DNA of 64,000 nt from Promicromonospora sp042731755 (GCF_042731755.1 NZ_JBHWLR010000009.1:186001-250000); one strand, 5' to 3'; counted from the first letter of the stretch, positions 17,130 to 27,102 are shown. Numbers and translations are program-made. The notes: a model not told the origin generated them from the sequence alone.

Positions 17130-18323
17130 TCAGCCCAGGATCCCGTCCACGAACTCCTCGACGTCGAACGGCGCCAGGTCGTCCGGACCCTCGCCCAGGC
17201 CGATGAGCTTGACCGGCACGCCGAGCTCCCGCTGCACCTGGACCACGATCCCGCCCTTGGCGGTCCCGTCGAGCTTCGTCAGGACGATGCCCGTGACGCC
17301 GGCGACCTCCGCGAACACCCGCGCCTGGGAGAGCCCGTTCTGCCCGGTGGTCGCGTCGAGCACCAGCAGCACCTCGCTCGGCGCGGCGACCTTGCTGGCC
17401 ACGCGCACGATCTTGCCGAGCTCGTCCATGAGGCCGGCCTTGTTCTGCAGGCGCCCCGCCGTGTCCACGAGCACGACGTCCGTCTTCTCGTCGCGCCCGC
17501 GCGCGACCGCCTCGAAGGCCACCGACGCCGGGTCGGCGCCCTCGCGGTCCGAGCGCACCGTCTCCACGCCCACCCGGTTGCCCCAGGTGGTGAGCTGGTC
17601 CGCCGCTGCGGCGCGGAACGTGTCGGCGGCGCCGAGCACCACGCTGCGGCCGTCCGCCACCAGCACGCGGGCCAGCTTGCCGACCGTCGTGGTCTTGCCC
17701 GTGCCGTTCACGCCCACCACGAGGGTCACCGCGGGCAGGTGGCTGCCGTCCTCGGCGGTACGCGGTTCGGTGTGCAGGGTGCGGTCCAGCTCGGGCTGGA
17801 GGAGCGTCACGAGCTCGGAGCGCAGCAGGTCGCGCACCGCCGCCGGCTCGCGCACGCCCAGCACCCGGACCTTGGTGCGCAGCGCGTCGAGCAGGTCCGT
17901 GGTGGGGCCGGCGCCGACGTCCGCGAGGAGCAGCTCCTCCTCGATCTCGTCCCAGTCGTTCTCCGTGAGCGAGTCCCGGGACAGCACCGAGAGCAGGCGG
18001 GCGCCCAGGGGCGAGCCGGACCGGGCGAGGCGGTCGCGCAGCCGCACCAGGCGGCCCGCGGTCGGGGCGGGGCGCTCCAGGACCGGCGCGGCCTGCGGTG
18101 CCGCCGCCTCGGGCTCCGTCGTGGGTTCGGCGGTGGCGGGTTCTGCGGTGGCCGGCTCCGCCGTGGCCGACGGCGCGGTCGTCGTGGGCTCGGCCGTCGT
18201 CGTGGCGTCGCCCTGGTCCTGGGTCCGCCTGCGCCGTCGGGCGACCAGGACGCCGGCGAGGCCGCCACCACCCGCGAGGACGACGACGGCGGAGATGATC
18301 TCGATCCAGGGAAGCTCGTTCAC
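17130..18323 (-). CDS. ftsY: Signal recognition particle receptor FtsY
   Basis: Membrane-associated SRP receptor GTPase that docks SRP-ribosome complexes. The protein has 397 residues: an N-terminal transmembrane segment (IEIISAVVVLAGGGGLAGVLVA), a Thr/Ala/Glu-rich linker to about residue 90, then the NG domain with P-loop GVNGTGKTTTVGKLA and VLVDTAGRLQNK. The start is GTG at 18323. It is divergent from the siderophore importer. Confidence 0.96.
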   Translation of the reverse strand: MNELPWIEIISAVVVLAGGGGLAGVLVARRRRRTQDQGDATTTAEPTTTAPSATAEPATAEPATAEPTTEPEAAAPQAAPVLERPAPTAGRLVRLRDRLARSGSPLGARLLSVLSRDSLTENDWDEIEEELLLADVGAGPTTDLLDALRTKVRVLGVREPAAVRDLLRSELVTLLQPELDRTLHTEPRTAEDGSHLPAVTLVVGVNGTGKTTTVGKLARVLVADGRSVVLGAADTFRAAAADQLTTWGNRVGVETVRSDREGADPASVAFEAVARGRDEKTDVVLVDTAGRLQNKAGLMDELGKIVRVASKVAAPSEVLLVLDATTGQNGLSQARVFAEVAGVTGIVLTKLDGTAKGGIVVQVQRELGVPVKLIGLGEGPDDLAPFDVEEFVDGILG

Positions 18324-18394
18324 GCCCCAGATTCTTTCATCTCGCGGACGACGCCGTGGAAACCCCCGGCGCCCGGCCGTTCCGCCGGACGGAG

Positions 18395-18408
18395 TTAGGG
18401 TCCCCTAA
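18395..18408 (+). promoter_or_regulatory. Candidate DtxR/IdeR-type iron box
   Basis: TTAGG-N4-CCTAA, a near-perfect dyad, lies 110 bp before the siderophore-binding lipoprotein gene. DtxR/IdeR operators are built from TTAGG/CCTAA half-sites, though with longer spacing in the classic 19-bp consensus. Iron-dependent repression of this operon is therefore likely but unproven. Confidence 0.45.
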
Positions 18409-18517
18409 TCTCCGCGTGTAGGGTGACGCTGCCGAGAGAGCCCGAGCGCGACGACCGCGCCGCCTCAGACCCGCGGCCGTGCAGGACCTTTCAGCCCAGA
18501 ACATCGAAGGAACAACC

Positions 18518-19567
18518 ATGCCTCGCGCAGTTTCCGCGTCTCTCGCCGCCCTTGTGGTGGGTGCCGCCCTGCTCACCGGCTGCGGCGGCACCGCCGACGC
18601 CGGCACCGGCGACAACAAGTCCAACGTCGCCACCGGCCAGGAGGGGTTCGACGACGTCCGGGAGCTCGCGGGCCGGCTCGGCACGGACGCCGCACCGGGC
18701 GAGTTCCCGCGCACCGTGCGCAACCTCGTGGCCAACGAGGAGGTGGGCGAGACCGAGATCCCCGCGAAGCCCGAGCGCGTCATCGTGCTCGACACCGGTG
18801 AGCTGGACAACATGATCTCCCTGGGCATCGAGCCGGTCGGCATCGCCCACCCCGCGGACGCCGAGATGGCGCCCGACTACCTGGACGTCGGCGACGCCGT
18901 GGACCTCGGCGCCTACGACGCCTTGGACCTGGAGCAGATCAAGAACCTCGAGCCCGACCTGATCCTCGGCACGTCGCTGCGGATCGACGACGACGGCCTC
19001 AAGGCCAAGCTCCGGGACATCGCGCCGACCGTGCTGTCGCCGCGCCCCGGCGTGCTGTGGAAGGAGAACTTCCTGCTCAACGCCGCGGCGGTGGGCGAGG
19101 AGGACCGCGCCCAGGAGCTGCTGGACGCCTACGAGCAGCGTGCCGACGAGGTGGGTGCCGAGGTGGTGGAGGCGAACGGCGGCGAGGCCCCGACCGTCTC
19201 CATGCTCCGGTTCATGGCCGGGCAGATCCGCCTGTACGCCAACGACTCGTTCGTCGGCATCATCCTGGCCGACGCCGACCTCCCCCGGCCGGAGACCGAG
19301 GACATCGCCGACCTCGCCGTCGAGATCTCCGCGGAGGAGATCACCCTCGCCGAGGGCGACTGGCTGCTCTGGGGCACCTACGGGGAGCCCGACGCCACCG
19401 AGCAGGCGGCGGTCGTCGACGGCCCCCTGTGGGACCAGGTGCCCGCGGTCGCGGACGGCGGCGTCGTCCGCGAGGTGCCGGACGAGACGTGGTACCTGGG
19501 TCTGGGCGTGACGGGGGCCGGGCTCGTGCTCGACGACCTGGAGACCATCGCCGCCGACCAGCGGTGA
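18518..19567 (+). CDS. Iron-siderophore ABC transporter, substrate-binding lipoprotein
   Basis: FepB/FhuD-type extracellular binding protein, 349 residues. The signal peptide ends with lipobox LLTGC, so the mature Cys is lipid-anchored outside the membrane. Two lobes with the long linking helix are typical; PERVIVLDTGELDNMISLGI marks the first lobe. GAAGGA before ATG at 18518 decides the start over an upstream GTG. It overlaps the first permease by 4 bp (GTGA), forming a four-gene coupled operon. The siderophore type cannot be inferred. Confidence 0.92.
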   Translation: MPRAVSASLAALVVGAALLTGCGGTADAGTGDNKSNVATGQEGFDDVRELAGRLGTDAAPGEFPRTVRNLVANEEVGETEIPAKPERVIVLDTGELDNMISLGIEPVGIAHPADAEMAPDYLDVGDAVDLGAYDALDLEQIKNLEPDLILGTSLRIDDDGLKAKLRDIAPTVLSPRPGVLWKENFLLNAAAVGEEDRAQELLDAYEQRADEVGAEVVEANGGEAPTVSMLRFMAGQIRLYANDSFVGIILADADLPRPETEDIADLAVEISAEEITLAEGDWLLWGTYGEPDATEQAAVVDGPLWDQVPAVADGGVVREVPDETWYLGLGVTGAGLVLDDLETIAADQR

Positions 19568-20583
19568 GCACGACCCGGACCACGGCGCGCAGCGGGCGGA
19601 CGGTCACCGCGATCCTGCTGAGCGCGCTCGTGCTGCTCGTCGTCGCGGCGCTGGCCGGCATCACGGTGGGCGCCCGCGTGCTCTCGCCGGCCGAGACGCT
19701 CGCAGGGCTGCTCGGCCGCGACGGCGTCGCCGCGACCGTCATCTGGGAGCTGCGGCTGCCCCGGACCCTGCTCGGCCTGCTCGTCGGCGTCACCCTCGGC
19801 GTCGCGGGCGTGCTCGCGCAGGCGGTCACCCGCAACCCGCTGGCCGACCCGGGCCTGCTGGGGATCTCCGCCGGCGGCGCCGTCGCGGTGGTCGCCGGCA
19901 GCGTGTTCCTCGGCCTCGGCGCGGGCACGCCCCGCGTGCTGCTCGCCCTGGCGGGCGCTGCGCTGGCGACGGCCGCCGTCTACCTGTTCGCGAGCCGGTC
20001 GCCCGAGGGGCTCACGCCCGTGAACATGACCCTGGCCGGGATGGCCATGACGGCCTTCCTCGGCGCCGCCGTCTCGGCGACGGTGCTGCTCAGCGCCTCG
20101 ACCATGGACCAGTACCGGTTCTGGGTGGTGGGGTCGCTGAACCTGCCCGACCCCGCCGTGCTGCTGCCGGCCCTCGTGCCGGCCGTGGTCGGCGGGGTCC
20201 TGGCGGTGGTCGTCTCCGGGTCGCTCAACGCGCTCGCCCTCGGCGACGACACGGCGGCGGCGCTGGGTGTCCCCGTCGTGCGGACCCGGCTGCTGGCGGG
20301 CGTCGCCGTGGTGCTGCTCTCGGGCACCGCCGTGGCGCTGGTCGGCCCGATCGCCTTCGTCGGCCTGGTCATCCCGCACGTGGCCCGGGCCCTGGTCGGC
20401 ACCGACGTGCGCCGCGTGCTCGCGCTCTCCGCGGTGCTGGGGCCGCTGCTGCTGGTCACGGCCGACGTCGTGGGCCGCCTCGTGGCGCGCCCGGCGGAGG
20501 TCCAGGTGGGCGTGGTCACGGCGCTGCTCGGCACGCCGTTCTTCATCTGGCTGACGCGCCGCGCGAAGGAGCGTGCCCGATGA
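19564..20583 (+). CDS. FecCD-family siderophore ABC permease
   Basis: Inner-membrane permease of the BtuC/FecCD family, 339 residues with about ten helices. Family motifs LAQAVTRNPLADPGLLGISAGGA and the late VGPIAFVGLVIPHVAR are present. The GTG start overlaps the binding-protein stop. It pairs with the next gene as a heterodimeric permease, since most siderophore importers carry two different FecCD subunits. Confidence 0.94.
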   Translation: MSTTRTTARSGRTVTAILLSALVLLVVAALAGITVGARVLSPAETLAGLLGRDGVAATVIWELRLPRTLLGLLVGVTLGVAGVLAQAVTRNPLADPGLLGISAGGAVAVVAGSVFLGLGAGTPRVLLALAGAALATAAVYLFASRSPEGLTPVNMTLAGMAMTAFLGAAVSATVLLSASTMDQYRFWVVGSLNLPDPAVLLPALVPAVVGGVLAVVVSGSLNALALGDDTAAALGVPVVRTRLLAGVAVVLLSGTAVALVGPIAFVGLVIPHVARALVGTDVRRVLALSAVLGPLLLVTADVVGRLVARPAEVQVGVVTALLGTPFFIWLTRRAKERAR

Positions 20584-21650
20584 CCGCGACCCGCACCGTC
20601 TCCGGAACCGGGCGCCCGGCCGCGCGCCGGCTGCTCCCCCGCCCCCGGCCGCGCGGCCGGGTGGTCGTCGCCGTGCTCGGGGCGCTCCTGCTCCTGCTGC
20701 TCGTGTCCGCGCTCGCCCTGAGCCTGGGCGACCAGGCCACCGCGCCCGCCGCCCTGTGGCAGGCGCTGCGTGGGCAGGGACCGGAGAACACGGTGTACGC
20801 CGTGCAGGAGGTCCGGCTGCCCCGGGTGGTCCTGGCGCTGGCCGTCGGCGCCGCCTTCGGCGTGGCCGGCGGGCTGAGCCAGAGCGTGCTGCGCAACCCG
20901 CTGGCCAGCCCCGACGTGCTCGGCATCAGCGCGGGCGCCTCGGTCGCGGTGGTGGGCGTCATCGCCGTCGGCTCCCTGGGCGGCCCGGTGGGCATCGTGC
21001 CGATCCCGGTCGCCGCCCTCGCGGGCGGCCTCGCCGCGGCGGGACTGATCGCGCTGCTCGGCCGCGACGGCGCCCTGCGGGGGCGCCGCATCCTGCTGGT
21101 CGGCATCGCGCTGTCCGCCGCGATGACCGCCCTGACGCAGTTCCTGCTGACCCGGATCGACGTGTACGACGCGCAGCGCTCCGCGGCCTGGCTCACCGGC
21201 AGCCTGAACGCGCGCGGCTGGGGCGAGGCGACGCCCGTCCTGGTGGGCCTGGCCGTGCTGCTGCCCGCGGCGCTCGTGCTGGCCCGCACCAACCGCGCGC
21301 TGCTGTTCGAGGACGAGGTGGTGGCCGGCTGGGGCGTGCGCCCGGGCCTGGCCCGCGCCGCCTTGCTGGTGGTCGCGGTGTGCCTCGCGGCGCTCGCCAC
21401 GTCGGCCGCCGGACCGGTCGCGTTCGTGGCCCTGGTCGCCGGGCAGGTGGCGCGCCGGGTCGCCGGCGTGCCCGACATCCCGCCGGTCCTGGCGGGGGCG
21501 GCCGGCGCCGTGCTCGTGCTGGTCGCGGACACCGTCGCGCGCACGGCGCTGCCCGCGCAGCTTCCCGTCGGCGTCCTGACCGGTCTGGTCGGCGCGCCCT
21601 ACCTGCTGTACCTGCTCCAGCGCCGCCGCTCGACGAGAGGGACCCCCTGA
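20580..21650 (+). CDS. Second FecCD-family siderophore ABC permease
   Basis: Partner permease, 356 residues, with the same motifs in diverged form (GGLSQSVLRNPLASPDVLGI and GPVAFVALVAGQVARR). A basic N-terminus (residues 1-30) precedes the first helix. ATGA overlap with the previous gene and TGATG overlap with the ATPase gene show tight coupling. Confidence 0.94.
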   Translation: MTATRTVSGTGRPAARRLLPRPRPRGRVVVAVLGALLLLLLVSALALSLGDQATAPAALWQALRGQGPENTVYAVQEVRLPRVVLALAVGAAFGVAGGLSQSVLRNPLASPDVLGISAGASVAVVGVIAVGSLGGPVGIVPIPVAALAGGLAAAGLIALLGRDGALRGRRILLVGIALSAAMTALTQFLLTRIDVYDAQRSAAWLTGSLNARGWGEATPVLVGLAVLLPAALVLARTNRALLFEDEVVAGWGVRPGLARAALLVVAVCLAALATSAAGPVAFVALVAGQVARRVAGVPDIPPVLAGAAGAVLVLVADTVARTALPAQLPVGVLTGLVGAPYLLYLLQRRRSTRGTP

Positions 21651-22459
21651 TGCCCACCACCGCCACGTCCGCGGCCCGCCTGCGGGCGGACGCCGTCACG
21701 CTGGGCTACGGCGACCGGACCGTCGTGCGGGAGCTGTCGCTCGACGTCCCCGACCAGCAGGTGACGGTCATCGTGGGCCCCAACGCCTGCGGCAAGTCCA
21801 CCCTGCTGCGCGGCCTCGCCCGCCTCATGCCGCCCGCCGACGGCACGGTGCTGCTGGACGGCAGGGCCATCTCCGAGCGCCCCACCCGCGAGGTTGCCCG
21901 CGTCCTGGGCATGCTGCCCCAGTCACCCGTGCCGCCCGAGGGGATCACGGTGCGCGACCTCGTCTCCCGGGGGCGCCATCCGCACCAGAGCTGGTGGCAC
22001 CAGTGGGGCGAGGGCGACACCGAGGCCGTCGAGGAGGCGCTGCGCGCCACGGGCACCGCCGAGCTGGCCGCGCGCGACGTCGACGAGCTGTCCGGCGGGC
22101 AGCGCCAGCGGGCGTGGATCGCGATGGCCGTGGCCCAGCAGACCGACCTGCTCCTCCTGGACGAGCCGACCACGTACCTCGACATGGCCCACCAGCTCGA
22201 CGTCCTGGAGCTGGTCGCCGCGCTCAACCGGGACCACCGCCGGACGGTCGTCATGGTGCTGCACGACCTCAACCTGGCCTGCCGCTACGCGCACCACATC
22301 GTGGCGATGCGCGACGGCGAGATCGTCGCGCAGGGGTCGCCCGGCGAGGTGGTGACCCCGGAGCTGCTGCGCGAGGTGTTCTCCGTCGAGGCGACGATCC
22401 TCAGCGACCCGCGCACCGGGACGCCGGTCATCGTGCCGCACCACACGGTGCAGGGCTGA
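21650..22459 (+). CDS. Siderophore ABC transporter ATP-binding protein
   Basis: FepC/FecE-type ATPase, 269 residues. Walker A GPNACGKSTLL, signature LSGGQRQRAW, Walker B LLLLDEPTTYLD and the H-loop VLHDLNLA are all intact. It energises the two FecCD permeases. It is last gene of the operon, convergent with the small membrane-protein gene 26 bp on. Confidence 0.95.
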   Translation: MPTTATSAARLRADAVTLGYGDRTVVRELSLDVPDQQVTVIVGPNACGKSTLLRGLARLMPPADGTVLLDGRAISERPTREVARVLGMLPQSPVPPEGITVRDLVSRGRHPHQSWWHQWGEGDTEAVEEALRATGTAELAARDVDELSGGQRQRAWIAMAVAQQTDLLLLDEPTTYLDMAHQLDVLELVAALNRDHRRTVVMVLHDLNLACRYAHHIVAMRDGEIVAQGSPGEVVTPELLREVFSVEATILSDPRTGTPVIVPHHTVQG

Positions 22460-22484
22460 GCTGCGGGGCTGCGGCCCGCCGTGA

Positions 22485-23051
22485 CTAGCTCGCGGCCTGG
22501 GCCGGGCCCTGGTCGGCGGCCGGCGGCTCCTGCGCCACCTTCTGCTGCGTGACGTTCTGCGGCGTGACCTTCTGCGCGGAGCGGACCGGGCGCACTGCCC
22601 GCAGCTGGCCGGGGACGAGGTTGGCCGGCTTGAGCGGCACGGTGCCCAGCGGCACGTGCAGCGTCTTCTGCGCCTGGTCGCGCGCCCGGTTCAGCACGTC
22701 GGTGAGCTCCTCGGCGTCGACGTAGCCCGGCTTGGACTCGACCGTGGCGGCGAAGAACTCGGACATGCCCATGTCCACGGGCGAGGTGTCCGGCCTGACC
22801 ACGCGCGGCTTGCCCACCCACACGGACGGGGCGCCCACGGCATGGGTCGCGACGGCGGACGCGCCATGACGGCGGCCGTCCTTGCGCCGCTCGGCGTCAC
22901 CGCGCAGGCGAGCGAGGCCCGAGCGGAACCATTGAAGGAACGAGAACTCCTCGGTGTTGCTGCTCGAGGGCGCATCCATCTGACTGGCGACGACGAAGAC
23001 ACCAACGGCCAACACCAAGCACACCACGAGCAGAATGACCGACCACCACAT
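22485..23051 (-). CDS. Membrane-anchored hypothetical protein
   Basis: A 188-residue protein starting MWWSVILLVVCLVLAVGVFVVA, a single N-terminal transmembrane anchor, with the rest probably cytoplasmic and Lys/Arg-rich before a region with DVLNRARDQAQ. The tail repeats related motifs (QKVTPQNVTQQKVAQ) and is likely disordered. I do not recognise a family. The start at 23051 is chosen because the open frame above it has unusual codons. It lies between the siderophore operon and smc. Confidence 0.6.
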   Translation of the reverse strand: MWWSVILLVVCLVLAVGVFVVASQMDAPSSSNTEEFSFLQWFRSGLARLRGDAERRKDGRRHGASAVATHAVGAPSVWVGKPRVVRPDTSPVDMGMSEFFAATVESKPGYVDAEELTDVLNRARDQAQKTLHVPLGTVPLKPANLVPGQLRAVRPVRSAQKVTPQNVTQQKVAQEPPAADQGPAQAAS

Positions 23052-23215
23052 GGTCCCTATTGTGTCGTGTCTTGTCCGGTACCGCCGCGCGGAAGGCCGC
23101 GACACGCCGTGTGACACGCGCCGTTCCGCCAGGAGAAATCCCTCACACCTGGAGGTTCCCGACGTCGAGGTGCGAAAAATCACCCCCTACGCCGGGTTAC
23201 CACCCAGCGGCGGCA

Positions 23216-26200
23216 CTACGCGGTGACGGACTCCCTGTCGCCCATGCGCTGGCTGATCAGCGTCGTGACGCCGTCGCCGCGCATGGTCACCCCGTAGAGG
23301 GCGTCGGCCACCTCCATCGTGCGCTTCTGGTGCGTGATCACGATGAGCTGGCTGTCCTTCTGCAGCTCCTTGAAGATCTCGATGAGCCGGCCGAGGTTCA
23401 CGTCGTCGAGCGCGGCCTCGACCTCGTCCATGATGTAGAACGGGCTGGGCCGCGCCTTGAAGATCGAGACGAGGAACGCGACGGCCGCCAGCGACCGCTC
23501 GCCGCCGGAGAGCAGCGACAGCCGCTTGACCTTCTTGCCCGCCGGACGCGCCTCGACCTCGATGCCGGTGGTCAGCAGGTCGTCCGGCTCGGTGAGCGTC
23601 AGCTTGCCCTCGCCGCCGGGGAACAGGCGGGGGAAGATCTCGAGGAACTTCGCCGCGGTGTCCTGGAAGGCCTCGGCGAACACCTGCTGCACGCGCTCGT
23701 CGATGTCGTCGACGATCTGGAGCAGGTCCTCGCGCGACTTCTTCAGGTCCGCGAGCTGGTCCACGAGGAACTGGTGCCGCTCCTCCAGGGCCGCGAACTC
23801 CTCCAGCGCCAGCGGGTTCACCGTGCCGATGCGGGACAGCGCCCGCTCGGCCTTCGCCAGCCGGGCCTCCTGCTCCTCGCGCACGTACGGGACGGTCCGG
23901 TCCGGCTTCGGCGGCCCGGGGACGTCGTCCGCCGGGGCCTGCGTGACCTCGTCCTCGGCCGCGGGCTCCTCCGGCTCGGCGCCGGCCGCCGCGACGATCA
24001 CGGCGGTGGCCGCGGGGTCGTCCGGCCGGATCCCGGCCTCGTGCAGGGCGCGCGTCCGCGCGATGAGAGCGTCCTCGCGGGCCGCGGCACCGCGGGGCAG
24101 CGCCGGGTCGCCCTCGTAGCGGATGGGGTTGCCCTCCTCGTCCCGCTCGACCACGGCGCGGCGCTTGCGCCCGCGCACCGCCACGTCGCCGTCGAAGACC
24201 GGGACGGGCTGGTGCGGGCCGAACTCCTCGACCAGCACCTCGGGGTCAGTACCGAGCTCCTCGGTGGCGCGCGTCTGGAGCTGCTCCAGGCGCAGCAGCT
24301 GCTGGGCGCGGGCGACCTCGTCGCGGTGGGCGACGTCGGTCAGCTCGCGCAGCTCGGCGGTCAGCGACTCGACGCTCCCCCGGACGGCGACGAGCTGCTC
24401 CGACCCGGCGGCGCGGGCCTCCTCGGCGGCCGCCTTGTCGGCGGCGGCCCGGTCCAGCGAGCGCGCGATGGCCTCCAGAGCCACGGCGACCGCCTGCTGC
24501 ACCAGCACCGCGCGCGACGCGTCGCGGCGCCGCAGCTCCTCGCGCTCGGCGGCGCGGGCCCGGGCCTCGCGCTCCTGCTCCGCGGCGGCGGCCAGCGCCT
24601 GCGCGCGGCCCGACACGGCGCGGGCGCGCTCCTCGGCGGTGCGCAGCGCAAGCCGGGCCTCGGTCTCCCGCGCCCGGGCCGCCGAGGCGGCCGCGGTGGC
24701 CTCGTCGCGCTCCGCCTGCAGCTCGTCGGCCGAGCCCTCGTCGTCGGCGGGCTCCTCCTCGGCGATCGTCATGCGCTCGACGAGCGCCTCGAGCTCCATC
24801 TCGTCCTCGGCGCGCCGGGACTGCGCCTGGTCGAGGGCGGCCCGGTGCCGGTCGGCCTCGGCCCGGGCGGCCCGCGCGGCGGCGCCGAGCGAACCGAGCT
24901 GCTCGGCGGCGGCCGCGCGGGCGGCGTCGGCCTCCCCGAGCCGGGCGAGCGTCTCGTCGTAACGCTCCTGGGCCGCCGTGCGCTCGGCACGGGCCCGCTC
25001 CAGGTGGGCCGAACCGTCGATGTCACGGGCGGCGGCCTCGTCCCGGGCCGCCTTGGCCTCGTCCAGGGCGGACTGCAGGTGCAGCACGCTCGGCGCGGCG
25101 GCCGAGCCGCCCCACGCGCGCGTCGCGCCCAGCAGGTCGCCGGCGCGGGTCACCGCGACCACCGGCTGGTCCCGGACCAGCGCGCGGGCGCGGGCGAGGT
25201 CGTCCACCACCACGACGTCCTGCAGGATCGTCCGCAGCGCGGCCGACGCCGGACCCGCCACCTGGACCACGTCGGTGGCCCAGCGGGCGCCGGCGGGCAG
25301 GTCGACGGCGGGGCGCTCGACGGCGGGTGCCGTCCGGTCCGAGCCCACGACCAGGCTGGCCCGGCCCGCGTCCTCGTCACGCAGCAGCCGCAGCGCGTCG
25401 ACGGCCTCGTCGACGCCCGCCACGGCCACGGCGTCCGCCACCGGGCCGAGCGCGGCGGCGACCGCGTCCTCGAAGCCCGCCTCGATGCCCAGCAGCGCCG
25501 CCACCGAGCCGAGGACGCCCGGCTGGTGGGCCGCGAGCAGCGTGCCCGCGCCGTCCTTGCGGTCCAGGCTCAGCTCCAGCGCCTCGACCCTGGCGGCCGC
25601 GGAGCTGCGGTCCCGCTGCGCCGTCGTCACCTGCTCCTGGAGGTGCCGCACCTCGGCCTTGGCCAGCTCCAGCACCTCGGACGCCGCCTCGTGCGCGACG
25701 TCGAGCCCCTCGCCGTCCCCCTCGACCCCGCCGACCTCGGTCTCCAGCGCCGAGAGCGCGCCCGAGGACTCCTCCATGCGCTGCTCGGCCTCCAGCAGCG
25801 CGTCGCGCAGGCGGTCGAGCTCCGACTGCGCGGCCTCGACCCGGCTGCGGCGCGCGGCGACCTGGCCGGCGAGGCGCGCGAGGCCCTCACGGCGGTCCGC
25901 GGCGGCGCGCAGCAGCGCGGCGTGCGAACGCTCGGCGGCCTGGGCGGCCGCCTCGGCCTCCGCCCGGACGTCGACGGCGGACTCGACCGTCTCGCGCGCG
26001 ATGGCGACCTCGGTGGCCAGCTCCTCCTCGCTCGCGCGGGAGCGGGCGGCCTGGGCCTCCAGGTCGTCGGGGTCCTGGCCCTGGTGCGCGGGCTCGGCGG
26101 TGCCGAGCAGCCTGGCGCGCTCCCCCGCCAGCGACTGGAGGCTGCGCAGGCGCTCCCTGGTCTGGGACAGCGCGAAGACGGTGTCGCCCGCCTGGCTGAC

Positions 26201-27046
26201 CTGCTGCGACTCGGCCGACGTCGCCGCCTCGAGGCGGGCCAGCAGGCCGCGCGCCTCGGTCAGCGCCGCCTCGGTCTCGGCCTGCCGCTGCTTGAGCGAC
26301 CGCTCGTCGGCGCTCTCCTGCTCGAGCTGAGCGGTGAGCTGGGCCAGGTCGTCGGCCAGCAGGCGGGACTTCGCGTCGCGCAGGTCGCGCTGCACGGTCT
26401 GCGCCTTGCGGGCCGCCTCGGCCTGCCGGCCCAGCGGCCCGAGCTGGCGCCGCAGCTCGGCCGTCAGGTCGCCCAGGCGCGCCAGGTTGCCCTGCATCGC
26501 GTCGAGCTTGCGGAGCGCCTTCTCCTTGCGCTTGCGGTGCTTGAGGACGCCCGCGGCCTCCTCGATGAAGCCGCGGCGCTCCTCCGGCGTGGCGCGGAGC
26601 ACGGCGTCGAGCTGCCCCTGCCCCACCACGACGTGCATCTCGCGGCCGATGCCGGAGTCGCTCAGGAGCTCCTGGATGTCCAGCAGGCGGCAGCTGTTGC
26701 CGTTGATCGCGTACTCGGAACCGCCGCTGCGGAACAGCGTGCGGGAGATCGTGACCTCGGTGTAGTCGATCGGCAGCGCGCCGTCGGTGTTGTCGATCGT
26801 CAGCGCCACCTCGGCGCGGCCCAGGGGCGCGCGGCCGGACGTGCCGGCGAAGATGACGTCGTCCATCTTGCCGCCGCGGAGCGACTTGGCACCCTGTTCG
26901 CCCATGACCCAGGAGAGCGCGTCGACCACGTTGGACTTGCCGGAGCCGTTCGGACCCACCACGCAGGTGATGCCCGGCTCGAGCTCGAGGGTGGTCGCCG
27001 ACGCGAAGGACTTGAAGCCCCGGAGCGTGAGCGTCTTGAGATGCAC
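23216..27046 (-). CDS. smc: Chromosome segregation protein SMC
   Basis: Condensin-like ATPase that organises and segregates chromosomes with ScpAB. The protein has 1276 residues. The N-terminal head has Walker A GPNGSGKSNVVDALSW, two long coiled coils flank a hinge (around residues 510-650), and the C-terminal head has signature LLSGGERSLAA and Walker B YIMDEVEAALD. It starts with GTG (VHLKTLTLRGFKSF). It is about 90 residues longer than most SMCs, largely from a Pro/Glu/Asp-rich insert at about 940-1052 in the second arm. Confidence 0.97.
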   Translation of the reverse strand: MHLKTLTLRGFKSFASATTLELEPGITCVVGPNGSGKSNVVDALSWVMGEQGAKSLRGGKMDDVIFAGTSGRAPLGRAEVALTIDNTDGALPIDYTEVTISRTLFRSGGSEYAINGNSCRLLDIQELLSDSGIGREMHVVVGQGQLDAVLRATPEERRGFIEEAAGVLKHRKRKEKALRKLDAMQGNLARLGDLTAELRRQLGPLGRQAEAARKAQTVQRDLRDAKSRLLADDLAQLTAQLEQESADERSLKQRQAETEAALTEARGLLARLEAATSAESQQVSQAGDTVFALSQTRERLRSLQSLAGERARLLGTAEPAHQGQDPDDLEAQAARSRASEEELATEVAIARETVESAVDVRAEAEAAAQAAERSHAALLRAAADRREGLARLAGQVAARRSRVEAAQSELDRLRDALLEAEQRMEESSGALSALETEVGGVEGDGEGLDVAHEAASEVLELAKAEVRHLQEQVTTAQRDRSSAAARVEALELSLDRKDGAGTLLAAHQPGVLGSVAALLGIEAGFEDAVAAALGPVADAVAVAGVDEAVDALRLLRDEDAGRASLVVGSDRTAPAVERPAVDLPAGARWATDVVQVAGPASAALRTILQDVVVVDDLARARALVRDQPVVAVTRAGDLLGATRAWGGSAAAPSVLHLQSALDEAKAARDEAAARDIDGSAHLERARAERTAAQERYDETLARLGEADAARAAAAEQLGSLGAAARAARAEADRHRAALDQAQSRRAEDEMELEALVERMTIAEEEPADDEGSADELQAERDEATAAASAARARETEARLALRTAEERARAVSGRAQALAAAAEQEREARARAAEREELRRRDASRAVLVQQAVAVALEAIARSLDRAAADKAAAEEARAAGSEQLVAVRGSVESLTAELRELTDVAHRDEVARAQQLLRLEQLQTRATEELGTDPEVLVEEFGPHQPVPVFDGDVAVRGRKRRAVVERDEEGNPIRYEGDPALPRGAAAREDALIARTRALHEAGIRPDDPAATAVIVAAAGAEPEEPAAEDEVTQAPADDVPGPPKPDRTVPYVREEQEARLAKAERALSRIGTVNPLALEEFAALEERHQFLVDQLADLKKSREDLLQIVDDIDERVQQVFAEAFQDTAAKFLEIFPRLFPGGEGKLTLTEPDDLLTTGIEVEARPAGKKVKRLSLLSGGERSLAAVAFLVSIFKARPSPFYIMDEVEAALDDVNLGRLIEIFKELQKDSQLIVITHQKRTMEVADALYGVTMRGDGVTTLISQRMGDRESVTA

Positions 27047-27102
27047 TCGGTGAGCCTAACTGTGAACGCGGTCTGAACGTCGGACGTACCGCCGGGATAT
27101 GC

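Noticed and set aside
23060..27076. A plus-strand open frame over 1300 codons long opposite smc
   Set aside because: It is a GC-rich antisense shadow: low-complexity Arg/Leu/Gly protein, no motifs and no ribosome binding site; smc on the other strand is certain.
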